This document shows positions 44,228 to 52,912 of a DNA stretch of 52,912 bases, one piece after another. The notes under the pieces are model-generated. The model saw only the letters and a program-made list of their open reading frames with translations. It was not told the origin of the DNA and did no database searches. This DNA is from Acinetobacter halotolerans (lineage in GTDB: Bacteria; Pseudomonadota; Gammaproteobacteria; Pseudomonadales; Moraxellaceae). Numbering within the stretch: position 1 is the stretch's first letter; each line of letters begins with the position of its first letter. The stretch lies in NCBI RefSeq assembly GCF_004208515.1, contig NZ_SGIM01000017.1:1-52912 (forward strand), in the 5' to 3' direction. The position numbers and the translations under genes are program-made.

Positions 44228-46153
44228 TTAGCCTACAAAACCACTTTCTAGCTCTTCTAATTCCATCATGAGCGTTAACAATTGTTCTTCATGCAGCTCA
44301 AGTTTGGCTTTTAGTTCATTTTGTTCATTCATCAACTTAAGGAGGTCGTCTTTACGACTTTCTTCGTACAGTGCAGTGTCAGCTAACAAATTCTCAATTT
44401 CGGCTAAACGAGGCTGAAGTTTCTCAATTTGTCCCTCAGTTTTCTCAATATTTTTACGGATCGGCCGTGTGAGTTCACGGTGGCGTACCGCAGCTTTTCG
44501 TTGTGCGTCTTTATCTAACTTTACCGATGTCGTTTGAGTGGTCGATGTTTGTTGCAAGGCTTTTTGAGCATTGATTTGTTGCTGACGCGCTTCACGTAAC
44601 CATTTGGCGTAGTCTTGCAAATCGCCATCAAATTCGGTGCATTTCCCCGCATGGACCAATAGTAACTCATCACAGACACTGGCAATCAATTGACGCTCAT
44701 GCGAGACCAATACCACCGCACCATTAAAGTCTTGTAATGCCATGCTGAGCGCATGGCGCATATCCAAATCTAAATGGTTGGTTGGCTCATCCAGAATCAA
44801 TACATTTGGACGCTGCCAAACGATCAATGCCAATGCCAAACGCGCACGCTCACCACCAGAGAAGCTTTCACAAGGGGTGTCCATCCGTTCACCACTAAAG
44901 CCAAAGCCACCTAAAAAGGCACGTAAAGCGGCTTCACTGATCTGTTTATCCGCGATGCGAGCCAATTGCAGCATTGGACTGGCATTTGCATCCAAGGCAT
45001 CCATTTGATGCTGAGCAAAATAACCGATATTGAGCAGTTCAGACGCTTTGTATTCACCTGCCAGTAAAGGTAAGTCACCTACCAATGTTTTGATCAATGT
45101 TGATTTACCTGCACCGTTCATTCCCAACAAGCCTATACGAGAGCTTGGGGTGATTTGCAGGCGAATCTTTTCTGCGATGATGGTCTCGCCATAACCAATA
45201 CTGGCTGCATCTAGACTGAGTAGCGGCGAGCTCATTTTGGTGGGCTCACGAAAACTAAAGGTAAAGGGGGTATCGACGTGTGCAGGTGCAAGTTGTTGCA
45301 TCCGTTCAAGTTGTTTAATACGGCTTTGTGCTTGACGTGCTTTGGTCGCTTGGGCTTTAAAACGATCAATATATTTTTGTAAATGTGCACGCGTTTCTTG
45401 CTGTTTTTCAAACGACTGTTGTTGTTGTGCCAAGCGTTCACTGCGTGTGGTTTCAAAGGTTGAATAATTGCCTGTGTACAGTGTTAATTCTTTATTTTCA
45501 ATATGCAGAATACGATCGCAAATGGCATCCAAGAAATCACGGTCATGTGAAATAAGAACCAATGTTCCTTCATAGGCTTTTAACCAGTCTTCTAACCATA
45601 AAATAGCATCTAAATCTAAATGGTTGGTTGGCTCATCCAGTAAGAGTAAGTCTGAACGGCTCATCAACGTGCGCGCCAAATTTAAACGCATTCGCCATCC
45701 ACCAGAAAAACTAGAGACATTTAATTGGAGTTGGTGATCGAGGAAACCTAAACCAGCCATCAGTTGAGCGGCTTTAGCAGGGGCGGCATAGCCATGAATC
45801 TCATCAAAACGACCATGCAGATGCGCTAACTCATCATTGCTGAGCTGATCTGGATCGGCCAATTTTTGTTGTATTCCCCAACACTCCTCATCTCCTGAAA
45901 GCACAAAATCGATAGCTGCCATTTCTAAGGCTTTAATTTCTTGTGCCATATGCGCCACGGTCCAAACTGCTGGACGTGTTAGATTGCCTTCATCTGCGAC
46001 GACGTCACCTAAAAATGCGGCAAATAAAGTCGATTTTCCTGCGCCATTTACACCTGTAAGACCAATCTTCCAGCCTGGGTGAAGCTGCATTGATGCTTTT
46101 TGAAAGAGGACTCGCCCACCACGGCGTAATGAAACTTGGTCAAATTGGATCAT
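44228..46153 (-). CDS. yheS: ABC-F family ATP-binding protein, YheS type
   Basis: 641-aa ABC-F protein: two ATPase cassettes and no membrane domain. First cassette Walker A GVNGAGKSTLF (about residues 33-43) and signature SSFSGGWRMRLNLA; second cassette GMNGAGKSTLIK and SFSGGERARLALAL; both with DEPTNHLDLD. An alpha-helical linker joins them and a coiled C-terminal extension follows. Family members act on the ribosome to relieve translational stalls. The start MIQFDQVSLRRGG (46153) matches the family; upstream codons to 46210 lack a ribosome-binding site. It is likely housekeeping rather than antibiotic resistance. Confidence 0.92.
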   Translation of the reverse strand: MIQFDQVSLRRGGRVLFQKASMQLHPGWKIGLTGVNGAGKSTLFAAFLGDVVADEGNLTRPAVWTVAHMAQEIKALEMAAIDFVLSGDEECWGIQQKLADPDQLSNDELAHLHGRFDEIHGYAAPAKAAQLMAGLGFLDHQLQLNVSSFSGGWRMRLNLARTLMSRSDLLLLDEPTNHLDLDAILWLEDWLKAYEGTLVLISHDRDFLDAICDRILHIENKELTLYTGNYSTFETTRSERLAQQQQSFEKQQETRAHLQKYIDRFKAQATKARQAQSRIKQLERMQQLAPAHVDTPFTFSFREPTKMSSPLLSLDAASIGYGETIIAEKIRLQITPSSRIGLLGMNGAGKSTLIKTLVGDLPLLAGEYKASELLNIGYFAQHQMDALDANASPMLQLARIADKQISEAALRAFLGGFGFSGERMDTPCESFSGGERARLALALIVWQRPNVLILDEPTNHLDLDMRHALSMALQDFNGAVVLVSHERQLIASVCDELLLVHAGKCTEFDGDLQDYAKWLREARQQQINAQKALQQTSTTQTTSVKLDKDAQRKAAVRHRELTRPIRKNIEKTEGQIEKLQPRLAEIENLLADTALYEESRKDDLLKLMNEQNELKAKLELHEEQLLTLMMELEELESGFVG

Positions 46154-46407
46154 GAGCATGCAAAATAGCGATAGATTGCTGCATTTTAAGATGATCGGGC
46201 GTGAATGCAAATTTTATCTTGTAGATTAGGGGGAGGATGTCCTTTCACAGACCCTCGGTGTGCTGATTTGAAATGTGATGAATATGGATAAAACTGATAA
46301 GAACCCGATGTATGTATATATAAGCACTATGATTTTGATCAAAATTTGACTATATTTATTCGATGCTGATGGAAAAATATGCAAAATAGTAAATAAGGGA
46401 AAACAAG

Positions 46408-47409
46408 ATGAAAAAAGGATTTTGGGCATTGAGTGCCGCGACTCTATTCGTCATGACCACGCAAGTGCAAGCAAAACAAAAAGTTTGTGTATTCGACTTA
46501 TTAGGCCGGGCGGGAGAGTCATATAAGCTGATTGAGGAGTGGCGACTTTCAGCTCAAACCTGGCAAGCGGACGTTGAGCTTATTCCGTATCAGGATGAGG
46601 AAAAAGCTGAACGTGATTTTGATGCTGGCAAGTGTGATGGCGTGTATATGACCTCTATGCGAGCACGAAAATACAATAAATTTGCAGGTTCTATTGATGC
46701 AGTTGGGGCTGTAACCAGTAATGCCATCGCTCAAAAGGCAATTTCTTTTGTTCTCGATAAACGTAATCAGAACCGTCTTATTGCGACTTTAAATGGCGAA
46801 AAATTTGAGGTCGCAGGGATTATTCAAGTCGGTTTGGCTTATATTTTTGTGCGTGATAAAAATATTAATACGATTGAAAAAGCCAAGGGCAAAAAATTTG
46901 CCTATTTGCATTATGACCAAGCACAAAAAACCATTGTTGAAAGTATGAACCTGATTGCTGTGCCTTCGAATATTTCAGACTTTGTTCAGAAATTTAATCG
47001 TGGTCAGGTCGATGTGATTGCAGCCCCTGCTTATGCTTATAAGCCCTTAGAGATTAATAAAGGCTTGAGCAATGGCGCATTATTTAATTTCCCTGTGGTG
47101 AATATTACGGGAGATTTGATCATTCGTCCTGAAAAATTCCCGACAGGGTTTGCCATTCAATCTCGCCAGTGGTTCGTGCAGAAGTTACCTGCTAATTTTG
47201 CAATGGTGCAACGCCTAGAGGCTGGCATGGATGCCGCAAGAATCACTTTGTCTAATGAGGATAAGGTCCGTTATCAGAAAATGTTACGTGATGGGCGTAT
47301 GAATTTAACCAAGCAGGGTGTGTATGATGCCACTATGATGAATGTACTCAAACGGGCGCGGTGTACCGTTGAAAGGACCAATTTTGAATGCTCTTTAAGT
47401 GGTGAGTAA
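46408..47409 (+). CDS. AdeT-like periplasmic solute-binding protein, copy 1
   Basis: 333-aa exported protein of the AdeT1/AdeT2 family. Signal peptide about residues 1-22 (TQVQA/K). Mature chain begins KVCVFDLLGRAGESYK. Four Cys (27, 76, 319, 328) can form two disulfides; the fold resembles a periplasmic solute-binding protein. No membrane helix beyond the signal peptide, so the older label 'RND efflux pump' does not fit. TAAGGGA precedes the ATG. A terminator follows it. First of three tandem copies; ligand unknown. Confidence 0.82.
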   Translation: MKKGFWALSAATLFVMTTQVQAKQKVCVFDLLGRAGESYKLIEEWRLSAQTWQADVELIPYQDEEKAERDFDAGKCDGVYMTSMRARKYNKFAGSIDAVGAVTSNAIAQKAISFVLDKRNQNRLIATLNGEKFEVAGIIQVGLAYIFVRDKNINTIEKAKGKKFAYLHYDQAQKTIVESMNLIAVPSNISDFVQKFNRGQVDVIAAPAYAYKPLEINKGLSNGALFNFPVVNITGDLIIRPEKFPTGFAIQSRQWFVQKLPANFAMVQRLEAGMDAARITLSNEDKVRYQKMLRDGRMNLTKQGVYDATMMNVLKRARCTVERTNFECSLSGE

Positions 47410-47453
47410 AATTAAACTGGTTAAAAAATGACAAAAAATAGCATTATTGACAC

Positions 47454-47483
47454 AAAAAATAGAGTAACAACTCTATTTTTTTT
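47454..47483 (+). terminator. Terminator after AdeT-like copy 1
   Basis: Stem AAAAAATAGAG / CTCTATTTTTT with a 6-nt loop and T-tract. Confidence 0.82.
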
Positions 47484-47552
47484 CATAAAACATGATTAAT
47501 ATTTGCTTTGAACAAGGAGTACAGACACATTGGTTTGTAGAGGGATGAAAAA

Positions 47553-48563
47553 ATGAAAAAAATTGCATTAGCTGCGATCACCGCATCAATCGTTGGTTTT
47601 TCTGCTTCAGCGCAAGCAAATAAAGTTGAAGTTTGTGTATTTGATCTATTGGGTAGATCTGGTGAATCATACAAAATGATGCAGGATTGGGCATTGGCAG
47701 CCAAAGGCTGGGGTGCAGATGTCAACTTGGTTGCAATGACGGATGAAGCTGTTGCAGACAACAACTTTAAAGCGGGTAAATGTGACGCGGTTGCGATGAC
47801 ATCAATGCGTGCCCGCCCATACAATAAATTTGCGGGTTCAATTGACTCGTTAGGTGGCGTAACCAGCAATGAAATTGCACAACGTGCGATTACTTTTGTT
47901 CTAGATACGCGTAATGCTGCAAAAATGACAACCAATCTTGGCGGAAACAAATACGAAATCGGTGGGATCGCACCACTTGGTTCTGCGTATATCTTTGTAC
48001 GTGACAAGAACATTAACTCAATCGAAAAAGCAGCAGGTAAGAAATTTGCGGTATTGGGCTATGATGATGCACAAAAAATCATGGTACAACGCGTAGGTGC
48101 TCAAGCTGTCCTTTCTGATATTTCAAACTTTGCTGCGAAATTTAACAATGGTCAAGTCGACATGGTTGGTGCGCCAGCTTATGCTTATAAGCCATTAGAA
48201 TTAAGCAAAGGTTTGGGTGCAAATGGCGCGATGTTTGACTTTCCAGTATTACATGTAACTGCTGATTTAGTGCTTCGTCCAGAAAAATTCCCAGCTGGTT
48301 TTGGTCAAAAATCTCGTGATTGGCATGTGAAGCAATTACCGAAAGCTTTTGCAATGATCAAGCGTTTAGAAGCTGAAATTCCAGCAAAATACAAAATGAA
48401 ATTAAGTGATGAAGATAAGCTCAAATATCAAAAATTACTACGTGATGGTCGTATGGATTTAACCAAACGTGGTATTTACGATGCGAGCATGATGTCTGTA
48501 TTGAAGAAAGCACGTTGTTCAGTTGACAAAGCGAACTTCGAGTGTGCATTGCCAGGTGAATAA
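47553..48563 (+). CDS. AdeT-like periplasmic solute-binding protein, copy 2
   Basis: 336-aa paralogue of the flanking copies. Signal peptide residues 1-22 (ASAQA). VCVFDLLGRSGESYKM begins the mature domain. Cys28 and those in GKCDA and at 322 and 331 are conserved, again four in total. The core block TSMRARPYNKFAGSIDSLGG is nearly identical to copy 1. AGAGGG precedes the ATG. It has its own terminator, so each copy can be expressed independently. Copies 1 and 2 are closer to each other than to copy 3. Ligand unknown. Confidence 0.84.
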   Translation: MKKIALAAITASIVGFSASAQANKVEVCVFDLLGRSGESYKMMQDWALAAKGWGADVNLVAMTDEAVADNNFKAGKCDAVAMTSMRARPYNKFAGSIDSLGGVTSNEIAQRAITFVLDTRNAAKMTTNLGGNKYEIGGIAPLGSAYIFVRDKNINSIEKAAGKKFAVLGYDDAQKIMVQRVGAQAVLSDISNFAAKFNNGQVDMVGAPAYAYKPLELSKGLGANGAMFDFPVLHVTADLVLRPEKFPAGFGQKSRDWHVKQLPKAFAMIKRLEAEIPAKYKMKLSDEDKLKYQKLLRDGRMDLTKRGIYDASMMSVLKKARCSVDKANFECALPGE

Positions 48564-48589
48564 TCACTAATTGCTATAAATCATACTTA

Positions 48590-48620
48590 AAGCCTAGATT
48601 TATCTAGGCTTTTTGTTTTT
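48590..48620 (+). terminator. Terminator after AdeT-like copy 2
   Basis: Stem AAGCCTAG / CTAGGCTT with ATTTAT loop and a T-rich tail. Confidence 0.82.
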
Positions 48621-48849
48621 TGCATTGTGTCATTTGAGTCATTGTCTTTACTTAGAAAGACCGTAATCATAGAGATATAAAAATCAGATGAAATCGTGCA
48701 GATTTAAAAATATGTTTTAATCAGGAAGATGAAACACCATGAAGTTAAACATATATTCATTTGAGTGGCTTTAATTAGGTGCTATCACTATTCTTTGATT
48801 TTTGATGTTAAGCAACAACAATCAGTCTAGCTGCAAAAGGAAAAATAAA

Positions 48850-49854
48850 ATGCAATGGATTAAAACACTTTTAATCGCTTCGAGCGTAGCAACCATTTCT
48901 TTTAGCACACAAGCAAAACAAACACTTTGCGTGTTTGATTTGGTGGGAAAAAACGGAGATGTCTATGCTTTGATGAAAGACTATCAGCTTGCATCAAAAG
49001 CATGGGGTGCGGACATTGAGTTGCGTGTAGGACAAAATGAAGCCGTGCTCGCCGAGGATTTTAAAGCAGGTAAATGTGATGCTGTCAGTATTACAGGGAT
49101 GCGTGGTCGTCAATTTAACTCTTTTACAGGTTCACTCGATGCCATTGGGGCAATTACCAATTTAAAGTTTGCAGTCAAAGTCATGCAAGGCTTATCGAGC
49201 CAGACATTTGCTAAAGCAATGGTCAATGGTAAATATGAAGTGGTCGGTGTCATTCCGATTGGTGATGCTTATCTGATGGTCAACGATCGCGAGATTAATA
49301 CGGTTGCAAAAGCTGCAGGAAAGAAAATCGCGGTTCTGGACTATGATGAAGCCCAGAAAATTATGGCGTCTCAAGTCGGTGCTCAGGCAGTGAGTTCAGA
49401 TGTCACTAACTTTGGTGCCAAGTTTAATAATGGTCAAGTGGACATCATTGGCGCACCAGCAGCAGCATTTAAACCTTTGGAGCTGCATAAAGGTTTGGGC
49501 AGTAAAGGCGCAATTGTGAATTATCCAATTTTACAAGTGACGGGTAATATTATTATTCGCTCCGATAAATTCCCAGAAGGGTATGGGCAAAAATCCAGAC
49601 AATGGGTTAGTTCGCAATTGCCACGTGCGGTTGATATTTTAGGCAAAATGAAAGCAGATATTCCACAAAAATACTGGATGGAAGTCCCTGCTTCAGACAA
49701 ACCAGGCTATCAAAAATTAATGCGGGAAGCCCGTATTGATTTAACTAAACGTGGTATTTATGACAAACGCATGATGAAGTTGTTGTGGCAATTCCGTTGT
49801 CGTGAAGATGCTAAGAATTTTGAGTGTGGTTTACAGGATGAAAATTATAAATAA
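48850..49854 (+). CDS. AdeT-like periplasmic solute-binding protein, copy 3
   Basis: 334-aa third copy. Signal peptide about residues 1-22 (FSTQA/K). LCVFDLVGKNGDVYALMKD replaces the DLLGRxGESYK block of the others. The otherwise conserved TSMRAR block reads TGMRGRQFNSFTGSLDAIG, a divergent version that likely alters ligand choice. The four Cys are kept (27, GKCDA, 317, 326). The start at 48850 has AAGGA upstream; the ATG at 48802 is rejected because the signal peptide begins at 48850. It ends in its own terminator. Confidence 0.82.
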   Translation: MQWIKTLLIASSVATISFSTQAKQTLCVFDLVGKNGDVYALMKDYQLASKAWGADIELRVGQNEAVLAEDFKAGKCDAVSITGMRGRQFNSFTGSLDAIGAITNLKFAVKVMQGLSSQTFAKAMVNGKYEVVGVIPIGDAYLMVNDREINTVAKAAGKKIAVLDYDEAQKIMASQVGAQAVSSDVTNFGAKFNNGQVDIIGAPAAAFKPLELHKGLGSKGAIVNYPILQVTGNIIIRSDKFPEGYGQKSRQWVSSQLPRAVDILGKMKADIPQKYWMEVPASDKPGYQKLMREARIDLTKRGIYDKRMMKLLWQFRCREDAKNFECGLQDENYK

Positions 49855-49895
49855 TCTTGTAAAAAGTCATTAACAGGACTTTAAACTTCAAAGAC

Positions 49896-49937
49896 AGACC
49901 CGATATTGAGTATGCTATACTTATTATCGGGTCTTTT
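49896..49937 (+). terminator. Terminator after AdeT-like copy 3
   Basis: Stem AGACCCGATA / TATCGGGTCT with a structured loop and TTTT tail, 40 bp before the erpA start. Confidence 0.75.
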
Positions 49938-49977
49938 AATTTGTTAAAGACGTATTGAAGTCTGAGGAATATCCACC

Positions 49978-50313
49978 ATGAACGCCCAAGCTCTCGAATT
50001 GTCAGATAATGCTGCCAAAAAAGTTCGCCAATTGCGCGAAAGTGAAGGGAATAATGACCTCATGCTACGTGTGTATGTCACAGGTGGCGGTTGTTCAGGT
50101 TTCTCTTATGGCTTTAATTTTGCTGAAAGCGTGAATGAAGATGATGCTGAGTTCAGCAATGGTGATGTCAAAGTTTTGGTTGACTCATTAAGCTATCAAT
50201 ATTTAGTGGGTTCAGTGGTTGATTATCTTGAAGGACTGGAAGGTTCTCGTTTTGTGATTCAAAACCCGAATGCCACGACTACTTGCGGATGTGGGTCATC
50301 TTTTTCGATCTAA
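49978..50313 (+). CDS. erpA: Iron-sulfur cluster insertion protein ErpA
   Basis: 111-aa A-type Fe-S carrier. The three cluster cysteines are at 39 (GGGCSG), 103 and 105 (CGCGSSF). Its length and the C-terminal [12 protein letters not shown] match ErpA rather than IscA. It delivers [4Fe-4S] clusters to target enzymes such as IspG. ATG 49978 follows a GAGGAA site. A terminator with the convergent anmK gene follows. It is probably separately transcribed from the AdeT-like genes. Confidence 0.95.
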   Translation: MNAQALELSDNAAKKVRQLRESEGNNDLMLRVYVTGGGCSGFSYGFNFAESVNEDDAEFSNGDVKVLVDSLSYQYLVGSVVDYLEGLEGSRFVIQNPNATTTCGCGSSFSI

Positions 50314-50329
50314 TAAATTCTTGATACCC

Positions 50330-50360
50330 AAAAAAGCTTCTCCGATTGAGAAGCTTTTTT
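50330..50360. terminator. Bidirectional terminator, erpA / anmK
   Basis: Perfect 13-bp stem AAAAAAGCTTCTC / GAGAAGCTTTTTT with loop CGATT. Confidence 0.9.
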
Positions 50361-50365
50361 ATTGC

Positions 50366-51499
50366 TTATACTGCCGTCATCGTACCTAAAATACGATCAC
50401 CTGATGCGCCTGTGACGGTTGGTAGATTGCCACTGAGCTGTTCAACGAAGCGCATTGCCAACCAAGCAAAAGCGGTTGCTTCGACCCACGTGGGTGCTAA
50501 ACCAAGCACATCAGTTGTTTGCACTGACCAATTATGTTTACGTAAGCGCCAGCGTAATTGTTCAAGCAGAAATGAGTTATAAGCCCCGCCACCACACACA
50601 TAGACTTCACCTGTCGGCATCAAGTCTTTGCTGCGATAAATTGCTTTCTTAATGGCTCGTGTGGTCAGTTTCATTAGCGTGGCTTGGATATTCTCAGGTG
50701 TATCTTCGAGTTCTTCGTATTCGAGATCATTGCGCCAATCACTAATTTGATCATCTAACCATTCAAGATTAAAGTCTTCACGCCCCGTGCTTTTTGGTGG
50801 CTCTTTAGAAAAATATTCATGTGTTTGTAAACGATCAAGTAGCGACCGAATCGGTTGCCCGTACGCAGCCCAATCGCCATTTTCATCATAGGGATGTCCG
50901 GTATGACGATGACACCACGCATCCATGAGAATGTTGGCAGGACCTGTATCAAAGCCATACACAGCATCTGGATTGTTGGCAGGCAGCATGCTGACATTGG
51001 CGATACCACCTAAGTTCAAAATAACGCGATGGATACTGTCATGTTGAAATAACGCTTGATGGAATGCTGGGACTAACGGTGCACCTTGTCCACCAGCAGC
51101 CATATCACGTCGACGAAAATCGGAAATAACAGGCAGCTGAGTGATTTCAGTAATGAGATTCGGATCACCAATTTGTAGGGTAAAACCATATTCAGGACGA
51201 TGGCGAATGGTCTGACCATGTGAACCAATTGCTTTTATTTGAGTTCGATCCAATTGATTTTTTTCAATCAGCTCATTAATCCCTGAGCCGATCATTTTTG
51301 CCAAAGCGACATCGGCTTTTCCCATACGATCTATTTCGTTATCGTCTGGTAGCGTTAAGGCCATCAGTTCATCGCGTAATTCAGGCTCAAATGGCACTGT
51401 TAAGGTGGCGTGTACGGTTAAAGGCTCAAATGAAGTTGCAACAATATCAACACCATCCATGCTTGTGCCTGTCATTACACCAATATAGATTGCGCTCAT
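50366..51499 (-). CDS. anmK: Anhydro-N-acetylmuramic acid kinase
   Basis: 377-aa sugar kinase of peptidoglycan recycling, turning anhMurNAc into MurNAc-6-phosphate. The ATP-binding GTSMDGVD is at residues 11-18; GSHGQTIRH, LNLGGIANVS and DTGPANILMD follow. ATG 51499 has GGGGAAG upstream; the six-codon extension to 51517 is not family-like. It acts downstream of lytic transglycosylases (one at 13.3 kb) and upstream of the recycling step with Mpl. It diverges from tyrS, 79 bp away, a pairing common in related genomes. Confidence 0.97.
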   Translation of the reverse strand: MSAIYIGVMTGTSMDGVDIVATSFEPLTVHATLTVPFEPELRDELMALTLPDDNEIDRMGKADVALAKMIGSGINELIEKNQLDRTQIKAIGSHGQTIRHRPEYGFTLQIGDPNLITEITQLPVISDFRRRDMAAGGQGAPLVPAFHQALFQHDSIHRVILNLGGIANVSMLPANNPDAVYGFDTGPANILMDAWCHRHTGHPYDENGDWAAYGQPIRSLLDRLQTHEYFSKEPPKSTGREDFNLEWLDDQISDWRNDLEYEELEDTPENIQATLMKLTTRAIKKAIYRSKDLMPTGEVYVCGGGAYNSFLLEQLRWRLRKHNWSVQTTDVLGLAPTWVEATAFAWLAMRFVEQLSGNLPTVTGASGDRILGTMTAV

Positions 51500-51557
51500 A
51501 TACAACTTCCCCTGCAAGATGCTGAAAAAATGTTAGTATATCGCACAAATTGAATAA

Positions 51558-52793
<1,236 letters not shown>

Positions 52794-52810
52794 ATCGAAA
52801 TAAAAACAAT

Positions 52811-52837
52811 AAAAAGCAGGCCTTGAGCCTGCTTTTT
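52811..52837 (+). terminator. Terminator of tyrS
   Basis: Stem AAAAAGCAGG / CCTGCTTTTT with a 7-nt loop. Confidence 0.92.
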
Positions 52838-52912
52838 ATACATAGATAGATGATAAAAACAACGAAAGCATCAAATTAGTAGAAAAAAGAAACAAGCAAA
52901 AGGAAATGTTTG

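Noticed and set aside
44228..46153. Antibiotic-resistance ABC-F protein
   Set aside because: Sequence layout matches the housekeeping YheS type; no resistance-type linker extension is evident.
46333..46344. TTTTGATCAAAA palindrome as an FNR/Anr box ahead of AdeT-like copy 1
   Set aside because: FNR boxes need TTGAT-N4-ATCAA; here the half-sites are fused with no spacer.
46408..49854. RND efflux pump (AdeT) function
   Set aside because: The proteins are about 335 aa with one signal peptide and no transmembrane helices, unlike RND pumps of about 1000 aa with twelve helices.
50484..50495. parS-like palindrome ACCCACGTGGGT in anmK
   Set aside because: Shares only CACGTG with parS; the flanking GTTY/RAAC bases are absent.

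Overview
The window reads as chromosomal DNA of an Acinetobacter species (Moraxellaceae, Gammaproteobacteria). The evidence is the gene order mnmE, yidC, yidD, rnpA, rpmH, oriC, dnaA, dnaN, recF, gyrB, the DnaA protein sequence, a set of tandem AdeT-type proteins just beyond gyrB, and an AT-rich base composition. It spans the replication origin. No insertion sequence, prophage, CRISPR array, rRNA or tRNA gene is visible, although a strong leftward stable-RNA-type promoter sits at the left edge.

Layout. 1-5.3 kb: a periplasmic cyclophilin, an HSL-type esterase, two small glycine-rich lipoproteins, and an exported metallo-beta-lactamase-fold protein divergent from a LysR regulator. 5.3-9 kb: grpE and dnaK, each behind a heat-shock-like promoter, then an intact MBL-fold hydrolase. 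9.2-13.3 kb: three tandem paralogous metzincin-type zinc proteases with a coiled-coil insert, then a small acidic protein. 13.3-19 kb: a lytic transglycosylase, a 640-bp array of short AT palindromes, purE-purK, a DUF486 membrane protein and mpl. 19-24.2 kb: a leftward four-gene acyl-CoA dehydrogenase / phosphotransferase / histidine phosphatase / SDR operon with a divergent LysR regulator. 24.2-32 kb: LtrA-like protein, a TerC-family protein behind a yybP-ykoY (Mn2+) riboswitch, nucleotidyltransferase-like protein, guaD, hpt, a GlsB-type membrane protein, a DsbC-like protein and a DUF2310 protein. 32-43.3 kb: the origin block. 43.3-52.9 kb: dedA, an ABC-F ATPase (yheS type), three tandem AdeT-like periplasmic proteins, erpA, anmK and tyrS.

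How it works together. oriC (about 36.43-36.86 kb) carries six TTATNCACA DnaA boxes. The likely dnaA promoter has one of them inside its -35/-10 spacer, which suggests autorepression. Four parS-like sites (916, 31172, 40015, 43322) flank oriC, so the ParB/SMC centromere zone covers most of the window. Leftward from oriC, rpmH-rnpA-yidD-yidC share a near-consensus promoter; rightward, dnaA-dnaN-recF-gyrB are collinear.

The least explained element is the mltB-purK intergenic array at 14651-15283. It has sixteen copies of TTTRAATTYAAA (fourteen exact, two with one mismatch) plus two perfect DnaA boxes. The same 12-mer recurs in oriC and directly in front of dnaA. It could be a replication-control or nucleoid-protein locus and is the best candidate for something undescribed. 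The metzincin triplet with its split catalytic domain and the AdeT-like triplet are the next most interesting. All calls come from reading the sequence; no database search was run.
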